This document shows positions 1-11,046 of a DNA stretch of 64,000 nucleotides, piece by piece (within the stretch, counting starts at the first letter, position 1; the number at the start of each line of letters is the position of its first letter). The DNA comes from Trochalopteron elliotii. Its lineage: Eukaryota > Chordata > Aves > Passeriformes > Leiothrichidae. Where the stretch lies: the NCBI GenBank assembly GCA_024734555.1, contig JANPWX010020521.1:171497-235496 (forward strand), written 5' to 3'. The notes under the pieces were generated by a model. That model searched no databases. It saw only the letters and a program-made list of their open reading frames with translations, and was not told the DNA's origin. A program made the position numbers and the translations under genes.

Positions 1-849
1 ACTCCCTGCTCAAAACAAAGACAAGCCACTCTTCTCTCTTATTTCCTTTTCAACAGGTTTATTAGAAGGTTGTCTCTTAGGACATGAATTCAAATTGAAT
101 TTTTGATCTCTAGTATAACTGTCTGTGATGTTTAAAGGCTCAACAGAAAGTAACATCATCTTTTTTTCCCCGTTTAAAAGCTGGCAATAACAGCTAATTC
201 CTCAGCAGGAGCTAATGAACGAGGTACACAGCAACATCCTGTTTTGCAAATTAGAATTGTGTTCTTAAAGACAACGGTGGGAAACCTAGGATTTGTTAAG
301 ATCTGCCATCCTTTTCCTTACACACCGACCATCATCAACCATCGGGGTGTTGCGAGTTATATTTCCAAAGGCTGTTGAGGCAAATCCAGCAGCCTGACTA
401 GGTTTCTCCTCTGGGATTTGATACTCAGGTTACTAAGCCTGTATCATAATGATTTACCTCAATGAGCCCTTAAAAACCCCATCTGAATAAAAAAAAGGGT
501 GTTCTCATTCCATCCAGCAGCCAGCCTGTGCAATGCTGTGAGCTGAGAGCACTTGCCCTGCGGGCAGGCGCCCAGCAGCAGCTACATGCCGGCAGCTATT
601 GCTGATTATCAGCCATTTTGGAACTTTTGCAAAGCTGCTGTCTAGTGGATCAAGGGCCAGCAGCTGAAATACAGCCTAGACTCACAGCCAACCATTCTGC
701 CTCCTCACATCAACAGCATTGTTTACAATATTTTGGGAGATAGCTGGTTCATTTCCTGTATGTCCCTGCTAATAAAGGCATTTATAGGTCTGCAAGGCAT
801 TGCTGTCTGTTTATTGACTGAGAGCCTTTTTTGGTCCCCCGAAAACAAG
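1..849. other. Non-coding, no gene recognised
   Basis: Moderately AT-rich single-copy-looking sequence. No open frame here has recognisable domains, and I see no LTR termini or long tandem repeat. It could be intergenic or intronic. Confidence 0.5.
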
Positions 850-957
850 GACCCTGAGAGGCTGGAGGATGTCCAGAGAAGGGAACCGAGCTGGGGAAGG
901 GTCTGAAGCACCAGGACAGGCTGAGAGAGTTGGGGTGGTCTCAGCCTGGAGAATCCA
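850..957 (+). mobile_element. CR1 LINE fragment (distal ORF2 region)
   Basis: The stretch from the 'gtccagagaaggg' at 870 to 'cagcctggagaa' near 953 matches by eye the region at about 61828-61918 in the long CR1 copy of this same window, just downstream of the reverse transcriptase domain. It is about 100 bp, has several small gaps, and lacks both the CR1 3' terminus and any intact coding frame. It is therefore an old internal scrap in the plus orientation. The confidence rests on this within-window match and on the typical CR1 wording of the sequence. Confidence 0.75.
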
Positions 958-3644
958 AACCAACTCAAACCATTTCATGATTTAATAATTGAACTTCAGA
1001 AAGGATCAAAGCCTCTCTGCCAGAATGGCACTGTCCTCCAGAGGAGCATTGGCAGATAAGCAGATATTTCACTTGGCAGCGTCCCATAAATGCTCTGGAG
1101 ACGCTGCTTTGATGATGGGCAATGAACAGATGCTGCTGTGGCTGTGGCTGTGGCTGCTTTTCCTTTCCTTGCTCTTCTGCTGTGTGGTTAAATGGTGGAT
1201 AACTGGAATAAGAACTGCTTATGAGTAGGGTGTCCTGGAAACAGACTGAAAGGCCAGCTTTTTCCAGAGATTTGTTTTCTTTTCAAAGGCTTCAGCGGTA
1301 ATACCCAGCACTTTCCTCTGATGGAATTTCCCTACACAGACATCACAGCACTTTTGAAAGGATTGAGTCATTTTTCCCACTTCACACCTGTAGATAAACA
1401 ATATCAAGCTTAGATGTGAAAAAATGAGACATGATTCACCATCAGGTGTGTGATTGTGGCTGTGAGGAATGTTTATCCCTGGTAAAAAGCTGTTTGTTTC
1501 TCACTGCCTAACAGTGGGCCTGGCTTGCAACACCTAAATCCACAGCAAATAAACTTGTCTGCGAGTTGCCTGCAGGTTAAATCTGGTGTTTGAAAGATGA
1601 TGGCATAGTTTTTTATCATGACCTGCAGCTGGAATAGGTATTTTATTTCAAAATCTGTGGCTGCATTAAAACAGATTCATCTCCAGATGCTTGAGGAAAG
1701 CCTGTGTTTGGTTGTGACCAGAAGCCTCTTTCCCATTGTCACTAGTGTTGATCTGACAGACTTCAAGGGTGATTTCAGGGCTTTCCCTCATCACACCAAG
1801 CTCCTTTTTTTTGCCACAGGCAAGCTGTCTTTAGCAGTGCCACTGGGGACTGGGTTCTCTCCAATGTGTAGAAGCAGGCATCACGCACAGACCCTGCCAG
1901 GAGAGATCAGACTTAACAACCATTACAAATCTGTCGCTCCAGCAGCTAAAGTTTCACTAGAGTGATGCTGATACTCACATTTTTGCTAAGTTTGCTGAGT
2001 CATGTAAGTGACCCTGAAATTAAGCCACAACTAATTCTTGGATATAGCTGTGGCCATGAGGGGAACGCTTTGAGGAAGACAGGTAAAAAACACAAAGTGA
2101 ATCAGCTACAAGGACACAAAGGGTGCCGACAGAAGGGTGTGGTTGCTGGTTTGTTCTGGAATGCACTTTCCTCTTTTTTTTAATTCCCTAGACTTGAAAG
2201 AAAGGCAAGAAAAAATAATCCTTTCCTGGGCTTCAGCATTTCAGGAGACATTGTCACCCCAGAAGCTGTATCTACTTCAGAAATTTACTAATTACCTACT
2301 AAATTAGAATTTTTCTTATTATCTGTCTCTACTTTCTCATGTTTGGGCACAAAGCATCAGTTTTCTGTGTCACATGTATAGATGACATGTAAAACTGGCT
2401 ACTCATCTTAAGTGAGTTTGTCTTAAAAAAATAAACAAAGAAATATTGTCCTGGTGCTATAAACTCTTTCTTCATGTCAGAAGTGTGCTCCCATCAGACT
2501 AAGGAGGGAGGGGAGGATAATCCCATAGTATTGAAACAATGCACAGATGATAACAAATTTCCTTAGACCTGAGCTTTCAGCCAGCACCCCTTATGGCCTG
2601 AAACGGTAACTAAGGCATTCAACACAAGGCTTCTTTTGCTCTAAGATTATTAATTTCCTTTTGTTTGCTAGAACAATAGAAAGGTAAATATGAATGTGTC
2701 AGAGTGAACGTGTTTGACTTCCTGACTGTTTAAATCCACTGGTGGCTGTGCTAAAAAATCTGGGCTCAAATTCTTATGAGGCAGTGGAGTTATCAATACC
2801 TGACTGCTGCTTTGTGCTGTCATCATCAGCCTGTGCTGACAGAGGTCACTTGTCATTGCCAGGGTACTTTGGGGTGCACAAGCAGCCTGTGGCAGCTTTT
2901 CAGAGTGGGTGAGGCAGCCCACGCTGGAGTTATTTTGTCTACTTCTTGTACAGATGTGCAAGGACATGCTATTTCTGATCAGACTCATTCATTTGCTTCA
3001 AAAATGCTGCTGGATCAAGGTCTCTGCTTCATCCTCTGCTGACACTTCCACTGCAGCTGCAGAGCTGAGCAGGAACAAAGCACACAAGAGAGAGAGCATG
3101 CCAGTCATAGACTGGCAAACTCAGAGGGACCAATTGGGTCCTGAAAACTGTCTGGTATTTTTGGGCCTCTTCTCCAAGCACTGTGGGTCAAAACACCTGT
3201 AGTTTTTAACAGCTATGATGCAAAAGCCAAAGAAGCTGCTCAAAAGAAGCCTGTAATTGTGAGGGCTGACAGGCTGAGGAGAAAAACAAGGCATCAAGAC
3301 TGAAAGAGTCTGCTGGTGAATTTGAAGACACTATGTGAAAGCACTTGAGTTGGTATAATCAAGTGTAGACCAGCACAAGGCCAACAAGAAGAGACAGCAC
3401 AAAGGCAGAGAGTTGAAATGTGAACTCCTTGAGAGACTTTGAAATGGCAAAGTTCATCAAGTTCTGTCTGTGGCTACGATCCACAGAACCAGCTGCAAAT
3501 TCTGCTGAGGCTAAGTGCAGGAAGGTCACAGAAGCCAACTGCTGTTTCCAACTTCTTGGAAATTGCTGAGTGAATCCTATTTAGGGAGGCAAATTCCAGG
3601 CACCTCTTCTTTCCAAGGTGAAGCCCATATGTACAGAAAATAAT
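958..3644. other. Non-coding, no gene recognised
   Basis: About 2.7 kb with only short, domain-free open frames on both strands. No repeat boundary, tRNA or regulatory element could be supported. It ends at the target duplication of the endogenous retrovirus. Confidence 0.5.
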
Positions 3645-3649
3645 GTGTG
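3645..3649. repeat. Target-site duplication (left) of the retrovirus
   Basis: GTGTG directly precedes the left LTR and recurs at 14301-14305 directly after the right LTR. The 5-bp length fits some class I and class III retroviral integrases. The left copy lies inside a short GT run (3644-3651), so the boundary could slide by two bases. Confidence 0.85.
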
Positions 3650-4295
3650 TGTTATAAATGAAAATTAGCCAATTGGATAAAAAGAATAAATTTTATTTTT
3701 CTATTTTAAAATCTATTTGGGATAGCCATGAAAACAACATTCGAATGTTGGGTGAAACAGACAATAGATAGCAGGGATGCTATCTTGCACTGTTCTACGA
3801 TTTTTTGGTGTTTGGGTTTGGGTTTTTATATTGTATTTTGTGCCTTTTGGTAGTGGAGGTATTGTGTCTTTAGATTCAAACTTAGTTTTTTTATTTGGTG
3901 ATGAATTTTGAACAGATTTCTTGGCAGTGGAACATGTTTGAAAGGATTTTCCGGGAATCCTCTTTTGGGATGTTGATTTCTTCAAATTCAGGGTCCACCC
4001 TCAAGATTAGTATCGATGAGTTGATGGTCCAGATGTACAAGATCTGATTAGCTCAAGGAGTGATATCCTAGCGAGCTACCCTTTTTCTCGTGCAAATCAG
4101 GGCGAAAATTTGCCACTTCACAGTTCACAAAGCATGCCCTGGTATTTGGGAAACACCTCTTCCATTCTGGGAACCAAGGTTTACTTTACATTTACAAGGT
4201 TACAAAATATAACATTTCTAATACATTCTATTATTATCTACATTTATTGTATCTTCTATATTTTATTACACGAATTTACCATCATATCTATCACA
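3650..4295 (-). repeat. 3' LTR of the retrovirus
   Basis: 646 bp, TG...CA termini, aligning without gaps to 13655-14300. It adjoins the polypurine tract at 4296-4311, which identifies it as the 3' LTR of a minus-strand provirus. Compared with the 5' LTR it has many T-for-C differences on the plus strand, concentrated between 3650 and about 3970. The promoter and polyadenylation region is recognisable but altered. Confidence 0.96.
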
Positions 4296-4311
4296 GTCCC
4301 CCACCTCTTTT
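4296..4311 (-). other. Polypurine tract (plus-strand primer site)
   Basis: On the minus strand the 16 bases read AAAAGAGGTGGGGGAC and abut the TGTGATA start of the 3' LTR. This is the expected position and composition of a retroviral polypurine tract, the RNase H-resistant primer for plus-strand DNA. It fixes both the orientation of the provirus and the LTR boundary. Confidence 0.9.
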
Positions 4312-6630
4312 ATTAATTCATTAAATTTGTGTTTATTCTCATTTTTCTAACAATTACATTTTATTAAAAGATGTGTTTTCCTTTTTTTCATCACCAGCTA
4401 GTTGAGTTCTAATACCAATTCTCATCATACTCATTAGACTCTTTTTGTACTTTTTCACAGTACTTTTTGGTATGAAATGCTTTCTTTTTTTATTTTTTCT
4501 TCAAATTTTTCCAATGCTTTAGCAGCCCAACTTTTTTCTTCTAACTTCATAATTTTAGAGATTTGGCTAGCTTTTTCTTTAGCAAGTTTTGGATTTGTGG
4601 GCATGGTCGCAATTTGCATACTTTGGACTATTGAGTGAATTAATTGTATTAAACAAGGGATTAGACAAGGTAAGAACATCATTCTTGCTATAGAACACAA
4701 AATAAAAAACACAACTTTCTTCCACTAAGCTCTTTGTCCAAATAGTTGATCTCACTATGAGGCTTGAAGAATTGAGTTCGATTTTTGGACTGGTACGTGA
4801 GCTACCTTTTTATCTTAGCTGCCAATCCTCTGATGGTTTCTCCATAATCATTAATTTCTATACAACATTTTGAGTCGTTGAATTTCTTACAGACTCTTGT
4901 TTCTTTGACTAGCAAATAGTCTAACACCAATTTGTTTTGATACACAAAGGTTCTCATTTGTGAGTGTTGTTTGGCTAACAATTCTAGGGCCTTCGAGGTA
5001 TGATTTGAGACAATTTCTACAACGGTTTGTAGCCTTATCAACTTGTTCAGGAGGTAAATGGGAGTTTTGTATTTTTAGCTTCTATCATTTGCTCGTGTGG
5101 CTGGACTATAATATTTTATTATTTGTTTTGGGGGTTAGTCCTCATCCCCCCACTTTTGGCTACCCCTAGCTAGGGGTAATTCTTTCTTTAAATCCTTCTT
5201 TTGTTTGTCTAGGGTTTCAAAAAGAGGGGCTCCTAATAGATTGCTTTTTGTTTGGGGCAGGGTGAAGAAGGAAGGCCTAATCATTCCTAAGGTACAGGAA
5301 CTTTTCTATTTTTGAGACAATTCACTATAAGCTTTTTTATCACAAATTTAGTAGATGCCATTAGGAGCTTTCCACTTAGACTTTTTTTTGGTTCTTTTCA
5401 ATATTTTTGTAACCCTTCCAAGGATTGGTAAGGGTTAGCTTTGGAAGTTTTGTACTAGCAAAGTCCAATAGATTCAAACCATTCACAATTGTTTTTTCTT
5501 TCTCGGCTCCAGAATTTTGCAGGGGGTTCGGGCTGCCAAGTCTTGGATTTATTATTAGAATTCACTACTAGGGTAGATATACAGGAGGTGTATCTTACTA
5601 GCTTAGTGTATTCCTTCCCTTCCCTGCTGGTACAAGTAGTTCCAATGACCTTTTTATCCAATATCTATCCTTTGGGTCTTTGTATAGTTTTTGAAATTTG
5701 GGTGTTATCCTATTTTAGGAGTTGTTTTGGGGTTAAACTCTTACTTTTTTAGGGCCACTTCTTGGTTGATTTCAGTCCTCCACAGATCCAACAATTAGAG
5801 AGTCCTAGTTCCATGGCGATTTTTTGCATCAAATTTATTAATAGGTTTTGGTTTGGGGGTGGTAGCCCCCAGTTATTATATTGTTTTTCCAACTGCTCAT
5901 AATGTTTGCTAAGAGTCTTCAACTTTTTTTTGCTTCATTTTTTTTTTCTTTGCCTTTGTTTTTTGCTTCTTTAGTTCTTGGGTTAACATTTGTACTTTAC
6001 TTTTTGGGTCTAGCCCTTTTTCATTTTTTGAGAAACAAAAGGTTTCATCAAACTGCAAACAGATTCTTTTGTCATTATTTTTGAGGAGGTTTAGTACTAT
6101 GGGTTCATTGCTTATAGAAGATTTTGCTTCATGATTTAGATTCTTTTCTATCTAATACATTTTCTCTCCCATAGTATAGATTCTCAGTTTACTTTTATTA
6201 TAACACAGCTTGCTGACCTGGTAGTATGCTAGAAAAGTGGATTTCTTTTTCCCTCTTATTGATATCGTTCAATTGCATTGATCACACATTGAGATAGTTG
6301 GCATTTCCCTTATTTCTCGCTTGTGCAAAAAGTGAAGGGAGGAGTTCTCATCTTTGTTTTTGGACAGGCTTTCCCTAGGGTTTGCTGTTGGGTTGTGGGA
6401 CACCACCCCCTTTCCAATTCGCAAACTTTGAATTGAGTGCCATTAAAGGCGCAATGTCCTTTTGGTTTTCCCCTTTGGTAGTCGAATTGAGCATGGTATT
6501 CCATGGTCTTTAAGGTTACTTGTCCTTTAAGTGCCACCTTCAGGCACTGTTCGCATTTATTAAGGGGTTTTTGCCTTTGTGGGTTCTTGGGGTTTGACTC
6601 GTTCGCTTGGCATGCGGCTTGGCTCAAGAC

Positions 6631-6636
6631 TACTAG
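6631..6636. repeat. Target-site duplication (left) of the nested LTR
   Basis: TACTAG here is repeated exactly at 7083-7088 on the far side of the nested LTR. A 6-bp duplication is typical of class II (ERVK, beta- and alpharetrovirus-like) integrases, unlike the 5 bp of the host provirus. Confidence 0.85.
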
Positions 6637-7082
6637 CGTTGAAGTTTCTTTCATGGTGGAGTGCTAATGCCAGCTAGCAGGAATCCCCAGACCACAGAAA
6701 CAGTTCGTGTGGGTCCTTCAGCTCAGCAGGTTGTGCGTGGTCCAGTCTTGGATGAAGGAAACATGCTCTCTCTTGGGTTAATAAGGATGTTTATTCAGTG
6801 CAGCCATGTGGAAGGGGTTTTGCCAGAACCCCTTCTCAGCATGGGGGAAGCATGGTGAGAGAGTGGAGAGAGAGAGAGAGAGGTGGGGGGCCGTGGTGTC
6901 CCCTTTTTCCCATGGCAGCCCTGGGCAGGGAAACACTGACCCAATAGGGAAGGGAAGGGGGAGGGGTTACGTCAGGAGAAACCACAGGGGTAGGAATGGG
7001 GGGGGTGGAAGGCACATACCAAGTACAGACTTATAACAAACACAAAATACAAATTCAAAAACCTGAAACTCGCGTCGCTACA
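6637..7082 (-). mobile_element. Solo LTR nested in env, probably ERVK-type
   Basis: A 446-bp insertion flanked by perfect TACTAG duplications. On the minus strand it starts TGTAGCGACG and ends with GAAACTTCAACG, so the expected terminal CA carries one substitution. An AATAAA lies on the same strand near 6790 (plus-strand tttatt). A (GA)n run (about 6866-6882) and G-rich stretches give it a composition unlike the surrounding A-rich env. The env signal-segment coding continues on either side, which shows the element landed in an existing provirus. The 10-nt ATG context near 6654 that appears to open env actually belongs to this LTR. Confidence 0.85.
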
Positions 7083-7088
7083 TACTAG
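7083..7088. repeat. Target-site duplication (right) of the nested LTR
   Basis: Second exact copy of TACTAG; see 6631-6636. Confidence 0.85.
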
Positions 7089-7577
7089 GATTATGATTCC
7101 TCACAGGAATACCCCTTTGTCTTGCCCTTCGCCCGTGGGGGTGCCACTCGCGGCGGGGTAAACCATTTTCTTGGCAGTAGGAGTATACTTTAGGGGCTCT
7201 CTTCGAGCTGCAAACCTTCGTTTGTAAGCACCCCACCTGAACAATTGGATCGTATTTGATTGGCAAGGTACTTTTGTGGTCCTCTTGCGCTCAATTTCTG
7301 GAACCTCTGCCCTGGCATCCAATTTCTCTTTTGTCCTCTTTTTGAGTACTAAATACTAATTTGGAGAACCAAATTCTAGAATTTTGGTACGGGTGGCAAA
7401 TGCTAACAGGATTAACTGTCTCTTTTCATTCCTTCTCAAAACACTTAGTGCACAATCCCCTTGGTCGCCTCCCCCTTTGACAGTGAGCTACCCACATCTG
7501 TTTACAATACACACATTGAAAATGTAAAAATGGAAAACAGTCAGTTTGTCACAGTGCAATTATTTGGTCCCCTTTAG

Positions 7578-10500
7578 TCATTTAGGTTGCTGTTGCAGTC
7601 TGATCTTCAAGTCCCCAGGTGAGGAGGACACCTTCCACTTTGGAGTAGTGTGGGAGGGTTCGACCTTTACCTGTAAGGCGTGGGTCCAACCTTTCTTTGT
7701 AGTCTTGATTGCTGTATTTGTGGTGAGAAGGACGATAAAGGGACCTTCCCAATGTGGTGCTAGAGGGACCTCTTTCCAGGTTTTGACCAAAACTTTATCC
7801 CCAGGATTTATTTGGTGAATGGCAAACCCCAAGGGGGCGCTTTGAGGGGTCAGCCCTCTTTTTTGGAGATCCTGTAGGTTCTGGTTAATAGTTATTAAGT
7901 AGGGTTGTGTTTGATTGTCCTCTACTTGAGGATGTCCCACAGGCATTCCATGCTGGTATGGCATCTCGTACAGCATTTCAAACAGAGACAATCCAGTTTT
8001 TGAGTGAAGCATAGTCCTAATATTTAACAAGGCTAGAGGAAGACACTGCACTCATGACATTTTTGTTTCTAGCATTAATTTTGCTAGTTGTGCTTTTAGA
8101 GTTTGATTCATCCTTTCTACTTGCCTTGAGCTCTGGGGGTGCCATGGGGTATGATACTGCCAGTGGATTCCTAGGGCTTCTGAAATTTGTTTAATAATTT
8201 TTGAAGTAAAGTGAGTACCTTGATTGGAGTCTATGTGATTTACCACCCCATATCATGGGATGATTTCTTCCAATAACACTTTTGCCACCGTTTGAGCTGT
8301 AGCCCTCGCTTGGGGGTAGGCTTCAACTTAGTGTGTTAGTCTATCAACAATTACCAATAAGAATTTATTTTTCCTTATTTTTGGTAGGTTAGTAAAATCC
8401 ACTTGAATTCTTTCAAAAGGTTTGTAGGCGATAGGGCGTCCCTTTGAGGCCGTCTGTTTGAATTTTGCTTGGTTTATCTTTTGGCACATCATACACCCCT
8501 GTACCTCTTGTTTTGCTAGCTCATATATACCTTTACATTCAAAGAATTTTTAAAATTGTTTTGCCAATGCTTGGGACCCCCAGTGAGTTTGTTGATGTAG
8601 TCTTTGTATAATTTTTTTGGCATGTTTCTTTGGCAACAGTTCCCTTCTATCTGGCAATCTCCATTTTCCCTCCTTTAGTCTTCCTCTTATTTTCTTGAAT
8701 TCCTCAGTTTGTTTTTGGGAGGGGTTTGGGAGGAATTCCTGGGTTTCTTTTTCTTTGATTTTAGGGGTACTTACTGTGAGAAGTGCTGCCCTCTTTGCCT
8801 TTTGATTTGCTAGGTTGTTTCCTTTGGTTTGGAATTGCATACCCACCTGATGTCCTTTTACATGGACAATGGATATTTCTTTTGGTTCTTTGATAGTTTC
8901 TAGAATTTGTTTGATAAGTTCTCCATGGATCAACCCTCGACCCCGAGTGTTGATTAGACCTCTCTTTTCCCAAATCTTTCCAAAAGTGTGTGTTACCCCA
9001 AATGCATGTTTTGAGTCAGTGAATATTGTACCTTTTTTCCTTTTTAGCCTTTTTAGTGCCCTTAGAACCGCATACAGTTCGCAAGCTTGTGCTGACTAAT
9101 TAGTATTTAGAGGACTTGATTCTATTATTTTTTTTGAGTTCCCATCTATGATAGTATAGTTTGATTTTCTCTTACCTTCTACCATTTTTGATGATCCATC
9201 CACAAACTATTTTTCCCCATTTTTAAACTTATCTTCTTCCAAATTTGGCCTTATTTTTGTTTGTAATTCCACTACTTTTGCACAATTATGAAAAGGTTCC
9301 TCCAATGCTTCACCAAACAAAAACTGGGCGGTGGTGATTCTAAGTCGTGTGAGTGAATTAGGATAGCTTCATACTTTAGAAACCTGGCATTGGTGAGCCA
9401 CTTGTTTGCTTTTTACTGTAGTATGCTCCTTACATTGTGTGGTGTGTAAACCACTAGAGGGGCCCCAAAGGTTACTTTCTTTGCCTCCTCCACTAGTAAG
9501 GCAACAGCAACAATAGCTTGCAAGCAAGTAGACCACCCCCTGATTACTGGATCTAGAAGTTTTGAAACATATCTGACTGGTTTCTTGGTTCCTGCCCAGT
9601 CCTGAAGTTAGCACACTTTGAGCAGTGTGGTTGTGAACATGTACAAATAACAGAAACTGTTTTCTCACATCTGGCAGGCTCAGTACTGGGGCTGTCATTA
9701 GAGCCTCTTTTAGTTCTTTAAACCCCATATCATCTTGTTTAGTCCATTTCAATTTGTGTTAAGTCTCTCATATAAAAATTTTACTTTGCTATTGTATCCC
9801 TCAATCTATTGTCTACAATATCCCAACAGCCCTAGTAATTGCCTGATCTCCCTTTTGGTCTGGGGAGAGGGCAAGGCTATGATTCCTGCCACTCTCTCAG
9901 GATCCAATTTCTTTTTCCCTTTTGATATCTAATGTCCTAAGTACTTTACCTTCGATTCGACGAATTGCAATTTGGACTTCAAGATTTTGAGCCCTCTGTC
10001 TGCTAGAAAGTTTAGCAAAGCAATGGTACATTCTCACACATTCTTTTCTTTTTGACCAGCCACTAACAAATCATCAACATACTGTAATAATTTAGTCCCT
10101 TCCACTGGCACAAATTTGGTTAGCAATTGTTCAAGGGCTTGGCCAAATAGGTTTGGTGAGTCAACAAATCTTTGCGGTAAAGATGTCCATCTAAGCTGCT
10201 GCTTTCTATTTGTCTTGGGATCTTCCCACTGAAAACCAAAGAAGTCCCGGCTTCCTTTAGCTAGGGGGCACGCTTAGAAGGCATCCTTTAAGTCTATCAC
10301 ACTGTACCACACATCTTTTGAGGAGACCCTATTCAGGAGGGTACAAGGATTGGCAACCACAGGAAAACGGGTTTTTGTTCTTTCGTTCAATGCTTTGAGG
10401 TCTTGTACCAACTTGTAGCTCTCGTCTGTTTTCTTGATTGTTAGAATGGGGGTGTTGTGTTTTGACATGCAGTGTTCTAAGGTTCCCTTTTTCACCAGGT

Positions 10501-11044
10501 CATCTTTAACCTGTTTCAACCCTCTCCTCCCCTCCATGGAAATGGGGTATTGTTTTATTTTGATTGGGTCCTCCGGTCTATCTATTTCGATTGACATAGG
10601 TTCGATTTCCAACCTCCCCGCCTCCCCTTGAGAGTGCCAAACCCTGGGATCAATTTTTTCCTCATTTGCTTTAGTTAGTTTATACAAACTTACCATTAAT
10701 TGTGAGTCTTTTACAATTAAGTTCACCCCTAAGGCAATGATCATATCTCTCCCTAACAAATTGTAATTTGCTTCTTCTACTAAGAGTAAATTTCCTAAGC
10801 ATACTTTACTTTTAGATTCGATTTCCATTTCCTTTATGACAAACACTTTGAATGGGTCTCCTTTGGCGCCTATGACTAATTTTTTTTTTGAGCTTTTTAG
10901 GTACCCCAATGGTAATTTTTGCACTGTGTTTCTTTCCGCCCCAGTGTCCACCAAAATGGTTATCACTTGTTTGTGGGGACCTACCTTCAACTTTATCAAG
11001 GGATCGTTAGATGTTTTTGTCCCCAAAATGAAAGCCCTTGACAC
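7578..11044 (-). pseudogene. pol: pol pseudogene: protease, reverse transcriptase, RNase H, integrase
   Basis: Pol would copy the RNA genome and integrate the DNA. In order on the minus strand: protease with the catalytic DTGA at 10948-10937; RT with the N-terminal LKDAF region near 10290 and the catalytic YVDD at 10081-10070; RNase H with FVDGSSK near 9208-9187, TDSKHAF near 9020-9003 and HVKGHQ near 8864-8847; integrase with an HHCC-type zinc region (about 8610-8480), the DDE-type core (VDFT near 8400, DSNQG near 8230, QVERMNQ near 8115) and a C-terminal GPF segment ending at the stop 7580-7578. The longest open pieces are 11044-10274, 8933-8550, 8246-8052 and 8051-7578. Several stops are TAG, TGA or TAA at places compatible with G-to-A change in Trp codons (9808-9806, 8330-8328, 8054-8052). 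The pol frame is -1 relative to the end of the nucleocapsid frame, but indels in gag prevent any conclusion about programmed frameshifting. The gene is not functional. Confidence 0.95.
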
Positions 11045-11046
11045 CC

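Larger units (their letters stand above)
4312..7322 (-). pseudogene. env: env pseudogene (surface and transmembrane subunits), interrupted by a solo LTR
   Basis: Env would mediate receptor binding and membrane fusion; here it is broken. Reading on the minus strand: a basic leader frame (7322-7101) runs toward a hydrophobic signal segment, which is split by the LTR at 6637-7082. A cysteine-rich SU part follows at 6630-6310 with a CEQC pair. Next is a CWIC motif at 5793-5782, the CXXC isomerase-type motif typical of gammaretroviral SU. TM follows, with a heptad-like segment and the cluster CKKFNDSKCC at 4891-4862 (frame 5041-4802). The membrane anchor and cytoplasmic tail are at 4712-4455. Stops and frameshifts separate all of these, so no complete product is possible. 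The spacing in the TM cluster is C-x7-CC, one residue longer than the CX6CC usual for the group. The region is strongly A-rich on the coding strand. Class assignment is firm; the exact N-terminus is not, because of the insertion and frameshifts. Confidence 0.88.

Noticed and set aside
6310..6654. Intact env start at the ATG near 6654
   Set aside because: The ATG and the first codons belong to the inserted LTR; the env coding sequence begins after the TACTAG duplication.
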